From positions 1 through 64,000 of the forward strand of contig JASMLY010000006.1 of NCBI GenBank assembly GCA_030748455.1: a stretch of DNA of 64,000 bases. The letters run 5' to 3'. Positions 8,236-16,592 of this stretch are shown one piece after another. Positions within the stretch are counted from its first letter, which is position 1, and every line of letters begins with the position of its first letter. Both the position numbers and the translations under genes were made by a program. This DNA comes from Phycisphaerales bacterium (GTDB lineage Bacteria; Planctomycetota; Phycisphaerae; Phycisphaerales; SM1A02). The notes beneath the pieces are model-generated. The model made no database searches. It saw only the letters and a program-made list of their open reading frames with translations, and was not told the DNA's origin.

Positions 8236-9929
8236 GGTGATACCTCCACAGAAGTCACGCTATTGTTGTGTTCTGCAAGCAATTCTCTTAACAGATCCCT
8301 TTCCCAAATCGAAACGGATTCATCTGTAATATTCTCTCTTAGGCGAAGCATTTCTGGTTGTACCTTTGACGTTCGAAGTGAGAGGTTTGTCCAATAGAGA
8401 GCTTGATCCAATTCACCGTCGCGATAGGCGTCAAGCGCATCGCGATTGTAATTTGCTGTAAGTTGGTCACGAGAAAATGGCAAGAGCCCCGAGCGGGCAC
8501 CTACTCGAACAGACTCTACAACTTTGAGTGAATCTTTACCAGATTCCCATAGCCGCTCGTCTGGAATGATTGATGGTGTGAGCAGGAAGATTACCTCTTC
8601 TTTGGCCACCTGATCGTCTTGCCCTCGAAATGCGTTGCCAAGTAGTGGAATATCTCCAAGTAACGGAACTTGATTCCTAGAAACGACAGTGCTTTCTCTA
8701 AACAAGCCACCAAGGATGATTGTCTCTCCATCACGACACCGCACATTCGTCATCAGTTGTTGTGTGATTTCGTCTGGAACAGATTGCCCACCATCAGTTC
8801 GAAGTGTTGCTGAGGAAACGTTCGGTTGCAACTCTAATCTGATCATGCCATCAGGTGAGATAAAAGGGCGAAACACAAGATGAATACCAGTGTCTAAAAA
8901 CTCCACCGACTGTGTGGTACTCGTGTCAGTTTGAACGGAAGATAAATACCCAACACGCGTGCCGATCAGCACCTCCGCTCGCTGCCTGTTCAAACATGTC
9001 ACACGCGGTCGCGCGAGAACAGTTGTGTCGACAACTTGATCGAGCACACGAAGAAATGCACCCACATGATCTTTAATCACACCCGCCTTAAGTCCTCCCG
9101 AGAGCGGAGTCTCTGTTTGCCCTACGCCGGATGACATTGCACTTGCATTCGTTGTGCCAAAGGAGCCAGATATGAGATCATTTGCAGCAGCTAACGGACC
9201 CCCTGCGATACTTCCAATGTTGATGTTGGAGAGCGCCGTAAAATCAACGCCAAACTCATTATCCTCGTCCACACTCGTTTGCACAACGGTTGCTTCAACG
9301 ACAACTTGGAGCGGTGGCGTATCTAATTCGCTAAGAAGTGTCGCTATTGCTTCAAGGTTTTCTGGATAATCATTAATCACCAATTTACTTGTCCAGGCAT
9401 ACGTATCTGCCCCTCCATCTTTCATCGATGGTTGGTACCCCGCCTCAACTGTTCCTCGAAAGGCAGCCTTACCATCATCACTAAGAAGTGGTTTCACAAA
9501 TTCATCCGCGTCTGCGGCAGATAGATATTGCAATTCGTAAATTCGACTCTCTTTTTTTCGTCTTGCTTTCTCAATCGTCTCAAGCTCATCCATCGTATAG
9601 ACGTAGACGAAGTTGCCTTCTTCCACGTATCCAAAACCGTTAACTCTTAATATTGCGTCGAGCGCTTCATTGAACGTTACATCGTAGAGGTTTGCAGATA
9701 CAACTCCTGCAACACTGTTCGATGCAATAATATTTCTTCTGCTTTGGATCGCAAGCATTTCAAGAACTTGCGTAACCTCTGTTTCATTGACAACAAGATC
9801 GACAGTACCAAACTCATCAACAATAACTTCAGAATCTACCGTGTTCTCTTCAAGTGGAACAACCGACTCCTGCCCAAGGGCAGTTTGTGCTACAAACAAA
9901 CATATGAGTAAAAATGTGGTGTGCTTCAT
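8232..9929 (-). CDS. Secretin (GspD/PilQ family outer-membrane channel)
   Basis: A 565-residue protein with a Sec signal peptide (cleavage after ALGQ region, about residue 20). An STN/N0-type domain (about 40-115, VDLVVNETEVTQVLEMLA) is followed by a secretin_N module (about 125-235) and the C-terminal secretin beta-barrel domain. The barrel includes the family signature VPLLGDIPLLGNAFRG at about 430-445. A tail of about 100 residues after the barrel is rich in charged residues and may bind a pilotin. It forms the outer-membrane gate of the machine encoded by this operon. Confidence 0.93.
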   Translation of the reverse strand: MKHTTFLLICLFVAQTALGQESVVPLEENTVDSEVIVDEFGTVDLVVNETEVTQVLEMLAIQSRRNIIASNSVAGVVSANLYDVTFNEALDAILRVNGFGYVEEGNFVYVYTMDELETIEKARRKKESRIYELQYLSAADADEFVKPLLSDDGKAAFRGTVEAGYQPSMKDGGADTYAWTSKLVINDYPENLEAIATLLSELDTPPLQVVVEATVVQTSVDEDNEFGVDFTALSNINIGSIAGGPLAAANDLISGSFGTTNASAMSSGVGQTETPLSGGLKAGVIKDHVGAFLRVLDQVVDTTVLARPRVTCLNRQRAEVLIGTRVGYLSSVQTDTSTTQSVEFLDTGIHLVFRPFISPDGMIRLELQPNVSSATLRTDGGQSVPDEITQQLMTNVRCRDGETIILGGLFRESTVVSRNQVPLLGDIPLLGNAFRGQDDQVAKEEVIFLLTPSIIPDERLWESGKDSLKVVESVRVGARSGLLPFSRDQLTANYNRDALDAYRDGELDQALYWTNLSLRTSKVQPEMLRLRENITDESVSIWERDLLRELLAEHNNSVTSVEVSP

Positions 9930-9962
9930 GGTTGCGCATCTCCATTCGCGCAGCCATCACCC

Positions 9963-10505
9963 CTAGCGGCGAGGAGGCGCGATTGTCAGTTCATATCGGC
10001 GGTCTCCAGCGAATATGATGACAGAACGGCGATGAACTTTTTCGAGTACCAGTGGGGTCGCAATGGATGGAGGGGATAGAACGTCACCTATGCCGAATAC
10101 TCGGCCGTTGATCATTGCAATATCACCCATGATTGCTTCTAATTCCAACGCTGCTACTGCTTCCTGCTCAGATCCACTTCCTGTGATACCAACGTGATCC
10201 TTGTGATTATCGGTCGTTTAAGTTATTATTGGGAACGCAACTTCACTCACTTGAAATGGATCTCTCATTGGTGTTTGGTCTAACCATATTGGATAGGCTG
10301 CTTCATGGTTATCGGATGCGATGTTTGATGCGACAGTTGCTTGCTCTGAAGGGGCCGCTATAGCGGTCCGTGGTGGTCTAGCGATCACAATGATTCGTGC
10401 CCAAAGCAACAGGCCAACAAGGAGAAGCCCGCAAAATACTCCGAACTGTTTTCGATCATTCGTCATTTGCAACCATAACCGAGTCAATCGTGTTTTCATC
10501 TTCAT
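9963..10505 (-). pseudogene. PilP/GspC-like gene interrupted by an in-frame TAA
   Basis: Two open stretches in the same reading frame are separated only by one TAA (10220-10218). The upstream part (from ATG 10505, 1 nt after the pilO-like stop) has a short cytoplasmic start, one membrane helix and a DPFQ motif, which ends the linker of PilP/GspC-like proteins. The downstream part, after the stop, continues with a small beta domain containing AMINGRVFGIGD and RRYELTI, the pattern of the PilP/GspC homology region. No ATG or Shine-Dalgarno precedes the second part; its first candidate start is a TTG at 10148. CAA to TAA is the simplest explanation. It could be a real nonsense mutation, a sequencing or assembly error, or a readthrough stop. 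Confidence 0.75.
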
Positions 10506-10506
10506 T

Positions 10507-11064
10507 TCAACGATCCTCCACTGGGTCGAATGGAGCGTGCAAACCAACAGCTGCTTGTAACGCACCTACTGTTGAATCTAATTCGCTCTCTGGCCTTGCG
10601 ATCCGCAATGAACTCACACGAATGAGCCGCCCCATGGACTCGGCCTGTTCGATCACGCTGTACACAGCTTCAAAATCTGCTTCCATTGCAATCGCTAATG
10701 GCTGCACATAGAAACCATCATCAGATGTTTTTTGAGTAGTAGATCCTGCTACAAAACTCTGATCAAGAACGTGCATTCCATCAACATTCATTGATAAGGC
10801 TTGAACAATCTGAGCAGTATCTGGTGTAGCAGGGACTGCCTTATACTCTTCTTTCACTTTCATCGACAGGGCTTCATATTCATCTCGCATCTGTTGCACT
10901 TCGATTTGCCGTCGTTCTAGTTTGCTAATCCGATCCTCCAATCGAGTTGCTTCTTCAACGTCACTTTGAGCAGATTTATAGTTTGGCATCGCAATACAAA
11001 GCAATACAAACACCGCAAGAGCGAACGTCCCGATGAGCATCCAACGTTCTTTTGCCGCTGTCAT
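10507..11064 (-). CDS. PilO-like pilus assembly protein
   Basis: A 185-residue bitopic protein: membrane helix at about 9-30, a coiled coil (about 35-75, EEATRLEDRISKLERRQIEV), then a small alpha/beta domain ending near FDPVEDR. This is the layout of PilO/GspM, which pairs with PilN to make the periplasmic alignment subcomplex. It starts within the end of the pilN-like gene (ATGA overlap) and the PilP-like ATG follows its stop by 1 nt. Sequence identity in this family is low, so the call rests on architecture and gene order M-N-O-P-Q. Confidence 0.8.
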   Translation of the reverse strand: MTAAKERWMLIGTFALAVFVLLCIAMPNYKSAQSDVEEATRLEDRISKLERRQIEVQQMRDEYEALSMKVKEEYKAVPATPDTAQIVQALSMNVDGMHVLDQSFVAGSTTQKTSDDGFYVQPLAIAMEADFEAVYSVIEQAESMGRLIRVSSLRIARPESELDSTVGALQAAVGLHAPFDPVEDR

Positions 11065-11660
11065 TTTTGTTCTCCTGCAATAGCAATCGATGTTTGCACA
11101 TCCCAGTTTTTTGTCAAATCGATTGAAAAACTCATTCGAAACCCACGGGCTCGCACACCACGAACCGTACGTGAACGGCTGAAATCCATTGTTACATCTT
11201 CAAACGGTTGCTTTGATTGGAACTCAGAAACAACAGAAGCAATTGACTCATCATTTGATCCAAAGCCAGCAATATAGCCAGAGAGGAGTTGGTCATCTGG
11301 AGAATTCATCACATCGATTGACAATTCTTCAATCGTTACATTCTTGGGAAGAGTGTTTGCTATCGTTGAGACGATTTCACTCATTGCAATTGGCAATTTT
11401 GTAGCGTTGTATTTTTCCACGAATGATTCAAGTTTTAGCTTCTTAAGTTCTAACGTCGTTGCGTCTGCCTCTACTTCGAGGGCTCCATTCGCTCTTGCTT
11501 GTGCAACAATAAGTTTCTCGGTCGCATTGCTTAATGAGAGACGAGAGTGTGTTGCAATGACTACAACTGCAATCAATGATGCGATCACAACTATTGCTAC
11601 TCTGCTTGACCTCTTACGATTTTTACTTCGTAATACATACTGTTCTGGCAATAAATTCAT
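11061..11660 (-). CDS. PilN-like fimbrial assembly protein
   Basis: A 199-residue bitopic protein beginning MNLLPEQY, matching the (I/N)NLLP motif of PilN that docks into PilM. One membrane helix (about 21-38) is followed by a coiled coil and a ferredoxin-like domain (ANTLPKNVTIEELSIDVM then VSEFQSKQPFEDVTMDF). PilN/GspL-C links the cytoplasmic PilM ring to periplasmic PilO. Its ATG overlaps the pilM-like stop as ATGA. Confidence 0.85.
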   Translation of the reverse strand: MNLLPEQYVLRSKNRKRSSRVAIVVIASLIAVVVIATHSRLSLSNATEKLIVAQARANGALEVEADATTLELKKLKLESFVEKYNATKLPIAMSEIVSTIANTLPKNVTIEELSIDVMNSPDDQLLSGYIAGFGSNDESIASVVSEFQSKQPFEDVTMDFSRSRTVRGVRARGFRMSFSIDLTKNWDVQTSIAIAGEQK

Positions 11661-12700
11661 GCGGCAACCCCCACAGATGCAGTCTGTGTACGCCGATCAT
11701 TTGATGACGAATGACTTAAACTCGTACCAAGCGCTGATTGCCAACCAAAGCATTCTGGTGTTCGCTTCACGTTTTGTAGATATTCCAAATTAGAGTCAGG
11801 ATAGACAGTCAAATTACACGCTGTTTCTAGTATTTCTGACAAATTTTTATTCCAGCCTGTACTTCCTGTAACGAGTAACTCACTTGGAATTGGACCACGG
11901 CTTGTCACACCATAGTGACGCAAACATTTCATGACATCGCGAGCAATTTGCTCGTGCAATGAACGTGTTGCATCACGGACTGCACGAACGATCGTTTCGT
12001 CTTCTTCATCATTTGCTTTAAGCATCCGAATCGCTTGGGTTTCGTTTACACCAACATGAGAAGAAACTGCACCAACGAGAGAACATCCAGTGTATTGAAG
12101 GCTCTTATAGAAAACTATTGCATCTCCAGCAAGCACCATCATCGCTGAATTGTCATGAGAAAAATCCAATACAGCACGAACAGTTAATCGATCTGCGTTG
12201 CGACGGTGTCGCATGCTCAAAATTCTTGCCAGAGCAAAAGAACTTGGTTCAACAATTGTTGGTCTTAACCCTGCTGCATAGAGTGGATCTAGTATTCCAG
12301 ATAGCGTGGATTGGTCAATCGAGACTCCAAGTACATCACCTCCACCGCCAAGTCGTTTTGCATCGATTTGTAAGCTTTCTCTCTTGCGGTCTAGCCGATC
12401 TGCTAACTCCCAGGCGACTGCTTCACTTAGTTCAGCGCTTCCCATTTCTGGAAGTTGCAAAACATGGTGATTCAAGATTGAAGGGGAAAGTGCAACTGAA
12501 CACGCTGATCCTGACAACCCTGCTGCGTGCATCGCATTCCGCCAATCCTGAGGTGTAAGGGCTCGTGGGCTGTTTTGGATAAATGATACGCGAGGATTTT
12601 GCAGTTCTCCTTTGCGCCAATTGCACTGCCCTATTGCTGTATGAGTCGTATGCATCGCTATTCCGATGCACCCTTTTAATGTCTGAGAAAAGGCAAACAT
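11657..12700 (-). CDS. PilM-like actin-fold assembly protein
   Basis: A 347-residue cytoplasmic protein resembling PilM/GspL-N, an actin/FtsA-fold component that binds the PilN N-terminus. Visible features are the early beta-hairpin IGIAMHTTHTAIGQCNW, a central RAVLDFSHDNSAMMVLAGD (phosphate-loop-like strand pair) and a late LLVTGSTGWNKNLSEIL. It starts inside the pseudopilin stop (TAATG) and ends in the pilN start (ATGA). Confidence 0.82.
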   Translation of the reverse strand: MFAFSQTLKGCIGIAMHTTHTAIGQCNWRKGELQNPRVSFIQNSPRALTPQDWRNAMHAAGLSGSACSVALSPSILNHHVLQLPEMGSAELSEAVAWELADRLDRKRESLQIDAKRLGGGGDVLGVSIDQSTLSGILDPLYAAGLRPTIVEPSSFALARILSMRHRRNADRLTVRAVLDFSHDNSAMMVLAGDAIVFYKSLQYTGCSLVGAVSSHVGVNETQAIRMLKANDEEDETIVRAVRDATRSLHEQIARDVMKCLRHYGVTSRGPIPSELLVTGSTGWNKNLSEILETACNLTVYPDSNLEYLQNVKRTPECFGWQSALGTSLSHSSSNDRRTQTASVGVAA

Positions 12701-13290
12701 TAGGAAGATCCCCCCACATTTTCATTGACAGATACTTTTCCCGTGAGGGGTGCAATTGAAATTGTCCAACTGTATGTACCACTCACGATGTCGACACTTC
12801 CACCAAGGCTAGGAGCGCCATCATCTGTAATAATCCCACCCGTAGGGTCGAACGTTACGCTCGTAATGCTTTTCCCAAAACTGATGTTTTGAATAGAAAT
12901 ATCCTGAAAACGAACGTCTTGGTCTAGTTGAATGATCGATTGTTGCCCTTGGCCTTGTGACTCAATTGCATCAGCAACATACACAGCTGTGCCTGCATCG
13001 AAGGGATCTGCTAGTTCACCCTGCTCTAACTGCACGATGCACCACCCAGAACCATCGCTGTAAAAATGGACTCGCCTGAATCCTTGTGTAGCTACGGCAT
13101 CCATTTGTGCTGTGAGAAGATCTGTAACCAGCAACCTTGATGCGGCTTGCCCCGTAGCTGAAGCACCCGATGCTGCGTACGGGATCACGATGATCGCTGC
13201 AATTGCAAGTACGACGGTGACGGTCATGAGTTCAACTAGCGACCAGCCAGAACGTTGTCCATCGTGTTGTCTGCGTGTGAGTATCTTCAT
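12700..13290 (-). CDS. Type II pseudopilin (GspH-like), first gene of the operon
   Basis: A 196-residue prepilin. The start at 13290 gives a 14-residue basic leader, then the processing site SG/WSLVELM (Glu at +5) and the hydrophobic N-terminal helix TVTVVLAIAAIIVIPYAAS; the first mature residue is Trp rather than the usual Phe. The globular part is beta-rich, like GspH/FimT minor pseudopilins. The longer reading from 13368 would place extra residues before the leader and is rejected. A 7-bp hairpin (13300-13316) lies 9 nt before the ATG and could modulate translation. It heads the 13-gene unit that runs to 352. Confidence 0.85.
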   Translation of the reverse strand: MKILTRRQHDGQRSGWSLVELMTVTVVLAIAAIIVIPYAASGASATGQAASRLLVTDLLTAQMDAVATQGFRRVHFYSDGSGWCIVQLEQGELADPFDAGTAVYVADAIESQGQGQQSIIQLDQDVRFQDISIQNISFGKSITSVTFDPTGGIITDDGAPSLGGSVDIVSGTYSWTISIAPLTGKVSVNENVGGSS

Positions 13291-13477
13291 AGTCGCTGAG
13301 CAAACCTGCGGTTTGCACATCACCACTGCATCGGCAGGATGCAACCCCAAAAAAAGCCAAACCAACAACTTACGTACGCATTATCCTTGCAGTTTCACTT
13401 ATAGGACCATGCGCACCTTGCCATTGGTTTGAATACCCGATTCAATCACCTTGGGAAGATCGCATCGGCCTTCAGGT

Positions 13478-13517
13478 ATAAAAAGAACAAGGCACACAAC
13501 CTCCATTGTGTGCCTTG
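13478..13517 (-). terminator. Rho-independent terminator after the major pilin gene
   Basis: A perfect 12-bp stem (13488-13499 with 13506-13517) closes a 6-nt loop. On the minus strand it is followed by TTCTTTTTATA. It lies 31 nt after the pilin stop, so it should separate the pilin transcript from the operon that begins about 190 nt further on. Confidence 0.85.
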
Positions 13518-13548
13518 CGTAAATCTGCCCGAGGTGGCAGGGAGCGAA

Positions 13549-13962
13549 TTATTCTGTAAATTCAGTTCCATCAGAATCGACTGCGTAGAGACCGTTGGTA
13601 CCGTTTCCTTTATCTCGCCAAACCCAGCCGACGCCTGAACCTGCTGCAGCTGCGATTGTTGTTGACGAAGTTAAGGGATTGGTTGGAGCAATCATGATGT
13701 AGTCATTGTCGATCATGTCTGTCCATGCTGTTGTAAGAAGTGCTGGCTCGCCACTTTGTTGCGCTCTATAGAGTTCAATTTGACCGCGAAGGGTTTGTAG
13801 TTGACTCCGAACTGCGGCATCGTTTGCATCATCAGCTGCATTCGTAAATTGTGGAACGACAACAGCTGCAAGAATGCCAAGAATCACGACCACAATGAGA
13901 ATTTCGATAAGCGTGAATGCGTTTCGGCGAGTTGTTTTGCTAGTGAGAGTTAGATTTGTCAT
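13549..13962 (-). CDS. Major type IV pilin / GspG-like major pseudopilin
   Basis: A 137-residue prepilin. From the ATG at 13962 the leader MTNLTLTSKTTRRNA is followed by the textbook class III signal FTLIEILIVVVILGILAAVVVPQF with Glu at +5. The C-terminal domain is short and ends YAVDSDGTEFTE, GspG-like in size. AAGGGAG 8-9 nt before the ATG supports this start over the one at 13983. It has its own terminator and sits just upstream of the assembly operon. That fits a highly expressed major subunit; pilin and pseudopilin cannot be told apart from sequence alone. Confidence 0.9.
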   Translation of the reverse strand: MTNLTLTSKTTRRNAFTLIEILIVVVILGILAAVVVPQFTNAADDANDAAVRSQLQTLRGQIELYRAQQSGEPALLTTAWTDMIDNDYIMIAPTNPLTSSTTIAAAAGSGVGWVWRDKGNGTNGLYAVDSDGTEFTE

Positions 13963-14243
13963 GGAGAAGGCTCCCTTTGGCACTTGTATGCCTGCGAGTT
14001 CAGTTGTTCTTGCTCAAAATCACCGTGATTTTGAACCTCGGGTTTTAGGCCATCCTGGCCACAGGCAGTTCAAGTGCAAAGCTCTGCTCTTCCGAAGAGC
14101 CGCACACTCGAAGTGCTACTCTCACATCGGAAGTTCTCGCAATGCAGTGAATAAAAAAGAGGAATTCAAGCGTTCTCGAGAGTGCGGAAATCAGACAATC
14201 GAATCAAATTACCCATCCTCTCACCCTGCTACACTGTAGCGTC
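13963..14243. other. Divergent intergenic region rich in palindromes
   Basis: This 281-bp gap between the pilin gene and the DUF1015 gene holds a near-perfect palindrome (14014-14034, 10-bp arms around one base) and two short hairpins (14048-14060 GGCCA/TGGCC and 14086-14100 GCTCTT/AAGAGC). All are upstream of the pilin start on the minus strand. No open reading frame is convincing. The 10-bp palindrome, 52 nt before the pilin ATG, is a candidate operator. Confidence 0.5.
14230..14235 (+). promoter_or_regulatory. -10-like box 8 nt before the DUF1015 start
   Basis: TACACT ends 8 nt before the ATG at 14244, there is no Shine-Dalgarno, and no clear -35 is seen. The spacing puts the expected transcription start at or next to the ATG. 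Confidence 0.4.
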
Positions 14244-15488
14244 ATGCCAACTCTACGAATCAGACCATTCCATGCCGTACATCCCTTTGCCGGAGATGCT
14301 CCGACAGTGGCTTGCGTTCCCTACGACGTTGTGAATCGAAAGGAAGCAACGGAAATCGCCCAAGACAATCAAAACAGTTTCATGCGTGTTGTTCGTGCAG
14401 AAGTTGATACACCAGAACTAGAAAATCCATATGACTCCGCTGTCTATGAACAAGCACGTAAAAACTACACCCGCCTGCTAGAGAGTGGCGCACTTGTCAA
14501 AGATCAGGAACCCGGACTCTACTTGTATAGGCAAATCATGGGTACACACAAACAAGTAGGTCTCGTGGCGTGTTGTCACGTTGATGATTACAACAATGGA
14601 CTCATAAAAAAACATGAAAAAACTCGGCAAGCAAAAGAAGATGATCGTACAAACCATGTTCTTGGGCTCAACGCAAATTCGGGTCCCGTATTTCTTACGT
14701 ACCATGGTACGGATACCATAGACAAAATTGTTGAAGATGAAGTCAACAAGCGTCCAATGTTCCATTTTGTAGCAGACGATGGTGTCACACATACAGGATG
14801 GAAGGTTGAAAATGAAGCAGCAATCCTTGAAGGGTTTGGAGAAGTGCCTGTCGCGTATGTAGCTGATGGACACCACCGAAGTGCAAGTGCTGCACGAGCT
14901 GCACTTGAACGAAGAAATGAAAATCCAAATCACGATGGAACTGAAGAATACAATTGGTTTCTCACAGTACTCTTTCCTGCAAACCAACTCGACATACTTC
15001 CATACAACAGAGTGGTTGTTGATCTGAACGGAAAATCCTGCGAGGAATTCCTCGAAGAATTGAAAACCGTTGGAACCGTTGCTCCCTGCGAATTTGCTAC
15101 ACCTCAGCACCGAGGGTCTTTTTGTGTGTATCTCGGAGCGAAGCACGGTGGTTGGCACAACGTCATGATTGATCCACACTCCATTGACGAGGGCAACCCC
15201 ATTACATCTCTCGATGTAGACATACTACAGCAGCGTGTCCTTACCCCGATCCTCGGGATTGGTGACCCACGAAGTGATACCCGCATTGATTTCGTTGGCG
15301 GTATTCGTGGCACTCAAGCGTTAGAGGAACGTGTGAACAGCGAAGCAGCTGCCGTTGCTTTTTCCATGTACCCAACAACAATTGACCAGTTGCTCAACGT
15401 CGCTGATGCGGATTTGATTATGCCGCCAAAATCAACATGGTTTGAGCCGAAACTAAGAAGTGGTTTGTTTGTGCACGAACTCGATTAG
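14244..15488 (+). CDS. DUF1015 family protein, serine-linked
   Basis: A 414-residue protein of the DUF1015/COG4198 family: PFHAVHPFAGDA and PYDVVNRKEA near the N-terminus, YVADGHHRSASAARAAL at about 211-227 (the conserved DGHHR motif) and RVVVDLNG later. Biochemistry is not established for this bacterial family. The DGHHR-type motif recalls ParB-like kinase folds, and an archaeal ParB-like protein is a serine kinase. Here the gene converges on serC-serA with the stops overlapping by 4 bp, so a role in serine or phosphoserine metabolism is a reasonable inference, not a demonstrated function. It probably starts leaderless. Confidence 0.82.
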   Translation: MPTLRIRPFHAVHPFAGDAPTVACVPYDVVNRKEATEIAQDNQNSFMRVVRAEVDTPELENPYDSAVYEQARKNYTRLLESGALVKDQEPGLYLYRQIMGTHKQVGLVACCHVDDYNNGLIKKHEKTRQAKEDDRTNHVLGLNANSGPVFLTYHGTDTIDKIVEDEVNKRPMFHFVADDGVTHTGWKVENEAAILEGFGEVPVAYVADGHHRSASAARAALERRNENPNHDGTEEYNWFLTVLFPANQLDILPYNRVVVDLNGKSCEEFLEELKTVGTVAPCEFATPQHRGSFCVYLGAKHGGWHNVMIDPHSIDEGNPITSLDVDILQQRVLTPILGIGDPRSDTRIDFVGGIRGTQALEERVNSEAAAVAFSMYPTTIDQLLNVADADLIMPPKSTWFEPKLRSGLFVHELD

Positions 15489-16579
15489 TGAGAACTTGCA
15501 AACTCCTTCAGGAATGATGCAAACCGCTCACATCCCTCAACTGGAAAGGCGTTGTAAACAGACGCCCTCAACCCACCTACAGATCGGTGTCCCTTTAGCC
15601 CAGACATCCGGTGTTTTGCCGCTTCATCGATAAAGACTGCGTCGAGTTCTGGCGTATTGCATCGGAACGATATATTCATTCGTGATCTAGAATCTTCACG
15701 GGCAACCAATGAATAAAAGTCACTGCACTCTGCGAGTGCGTCATAAATCAGACCCGCTTTCAGCTCGTTTTGCGCTTCGATTGCAGCAAGCCCCCCAGCG
15801 TTTAGAATCCATTTAAAGACTTGCCCCATAAGATAGATTCCAAATGTAGGAGGTGTATTGAGCATTGATCCCTTACTCGCCTGAGCTTTGTAATCGAGCA
15901 TCAATGGGAGCGTCCCATCACATCGATCTAGCAGTGACTTGTGAATAACAACAAGAACTGTGCCAGAGGGGCCGAGGTTTTTTTGCGCACCTGCATACAC
16001 CATGGAATGCTTTGACCAGTCGATTGCTCTTGAAAACATATCAGAACTCATGTCACCAATTGTTGGAGCAACTGCAGTGGGAACCGATTCAAATCGAGTT
16101 CCATAAATTGTATTGTTCGAACAGTAGTGCAAATAGGAAGCGTTGTTTGACAGATTGATTTCTTCATCTGTTGGGCAATGATCGTACTGCGTTTTCGAAC
16201 CATCGAAGGCCACGTTCACACGCCCAATTTTTTTCGCTTCCTTCATTGACTTCGTTGTCCAAACACCTGTATCAAGATAGTCAGCGACCTGCCCATCTTT
16301 TAGGAAGTTCATCGCAATCATTGCAAACTGCAGTGTCGCTCCTCCCTGCAAAAACAGAATTTCAAAATCTTCAGGGATTGAGCCCACTGTTCTACAATCT
16401 TCCACAGCTTCTCTGATTACTTTGTCGAACACTGGCCCTCGATGACTGTGCTCACAAATACCGATGCCACTGTCTGCAATGTTCCAAAGGTCTTCTCGTG
16501 CCTGTTGAAGGACTGGTTCAGGTAAGGTTGCTGGTCCTGCAGAAAAGTTCAATGCTCGATCAGTTGCGGTTTGTGTCAT
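15485..16579 (-). CDS. serC: Phosphoserine aminotransferase
   Basis: A 364-residue class V aminotransferase that converts 3-phosphohydroxypyruvate and glutamate to O-phosphoserine. The N-terminal ALNFSAGPATLPEPVLQQA is the family signature, and the PLP lysine lies in YAGAQKNLGPSG. The C-terminal LKGHRSVGGLRASVYNAF also matches. The ATG at 16579 is 13 nt after serA and has AAAGG upstream; the longer reading from 16696 would overlap serA and lacks family similarity. It forms an operon with serA. Confidence 0.95.
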   Translation of the reverse strand: MTQTATDRALNFSAGPATLPEPVLQQAREDLWNIADSGIGICEHSHRGPVFDKVIREAVEDCRTVGSIPEDFEILFLQGGATLQFAMIAMNFLKDGQVADYLDTGVWTTKSMKEAKKIGRVNVAFDGSKTQYDHCPTDEEINLSNNASYLHYCSNNTIYGTRFESVPTAVAPTIGDMSSDMFSRAIDWSKHSMVYAGAQKNLGPSGTVLVVIHKSLLDRCDGTLPLMLDYKAQASKGSMLNTPPTFGIYLMGQVFKWILNAGGLAAIEAQNELKAGLIYDALAECSDFYSLVAREDSRSRMNISFRCNTPELDAVFIDEAAKHRMSGLKGHRSVGGLRASVYNAFPVEGCERFASFLKEFASSH

Positions 16580-16592
16580 CGTATTTGTACCT

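Noticed and set aside
14478..15179. A 233-codon minus-strand open frame opposite the DUF1015 gene
   Set aside because: It lies fully inside a well-supported gene, has no recognisable motif or ribosome-binding site, and has a Cys/Phe-rich composition typical of antisense frames.
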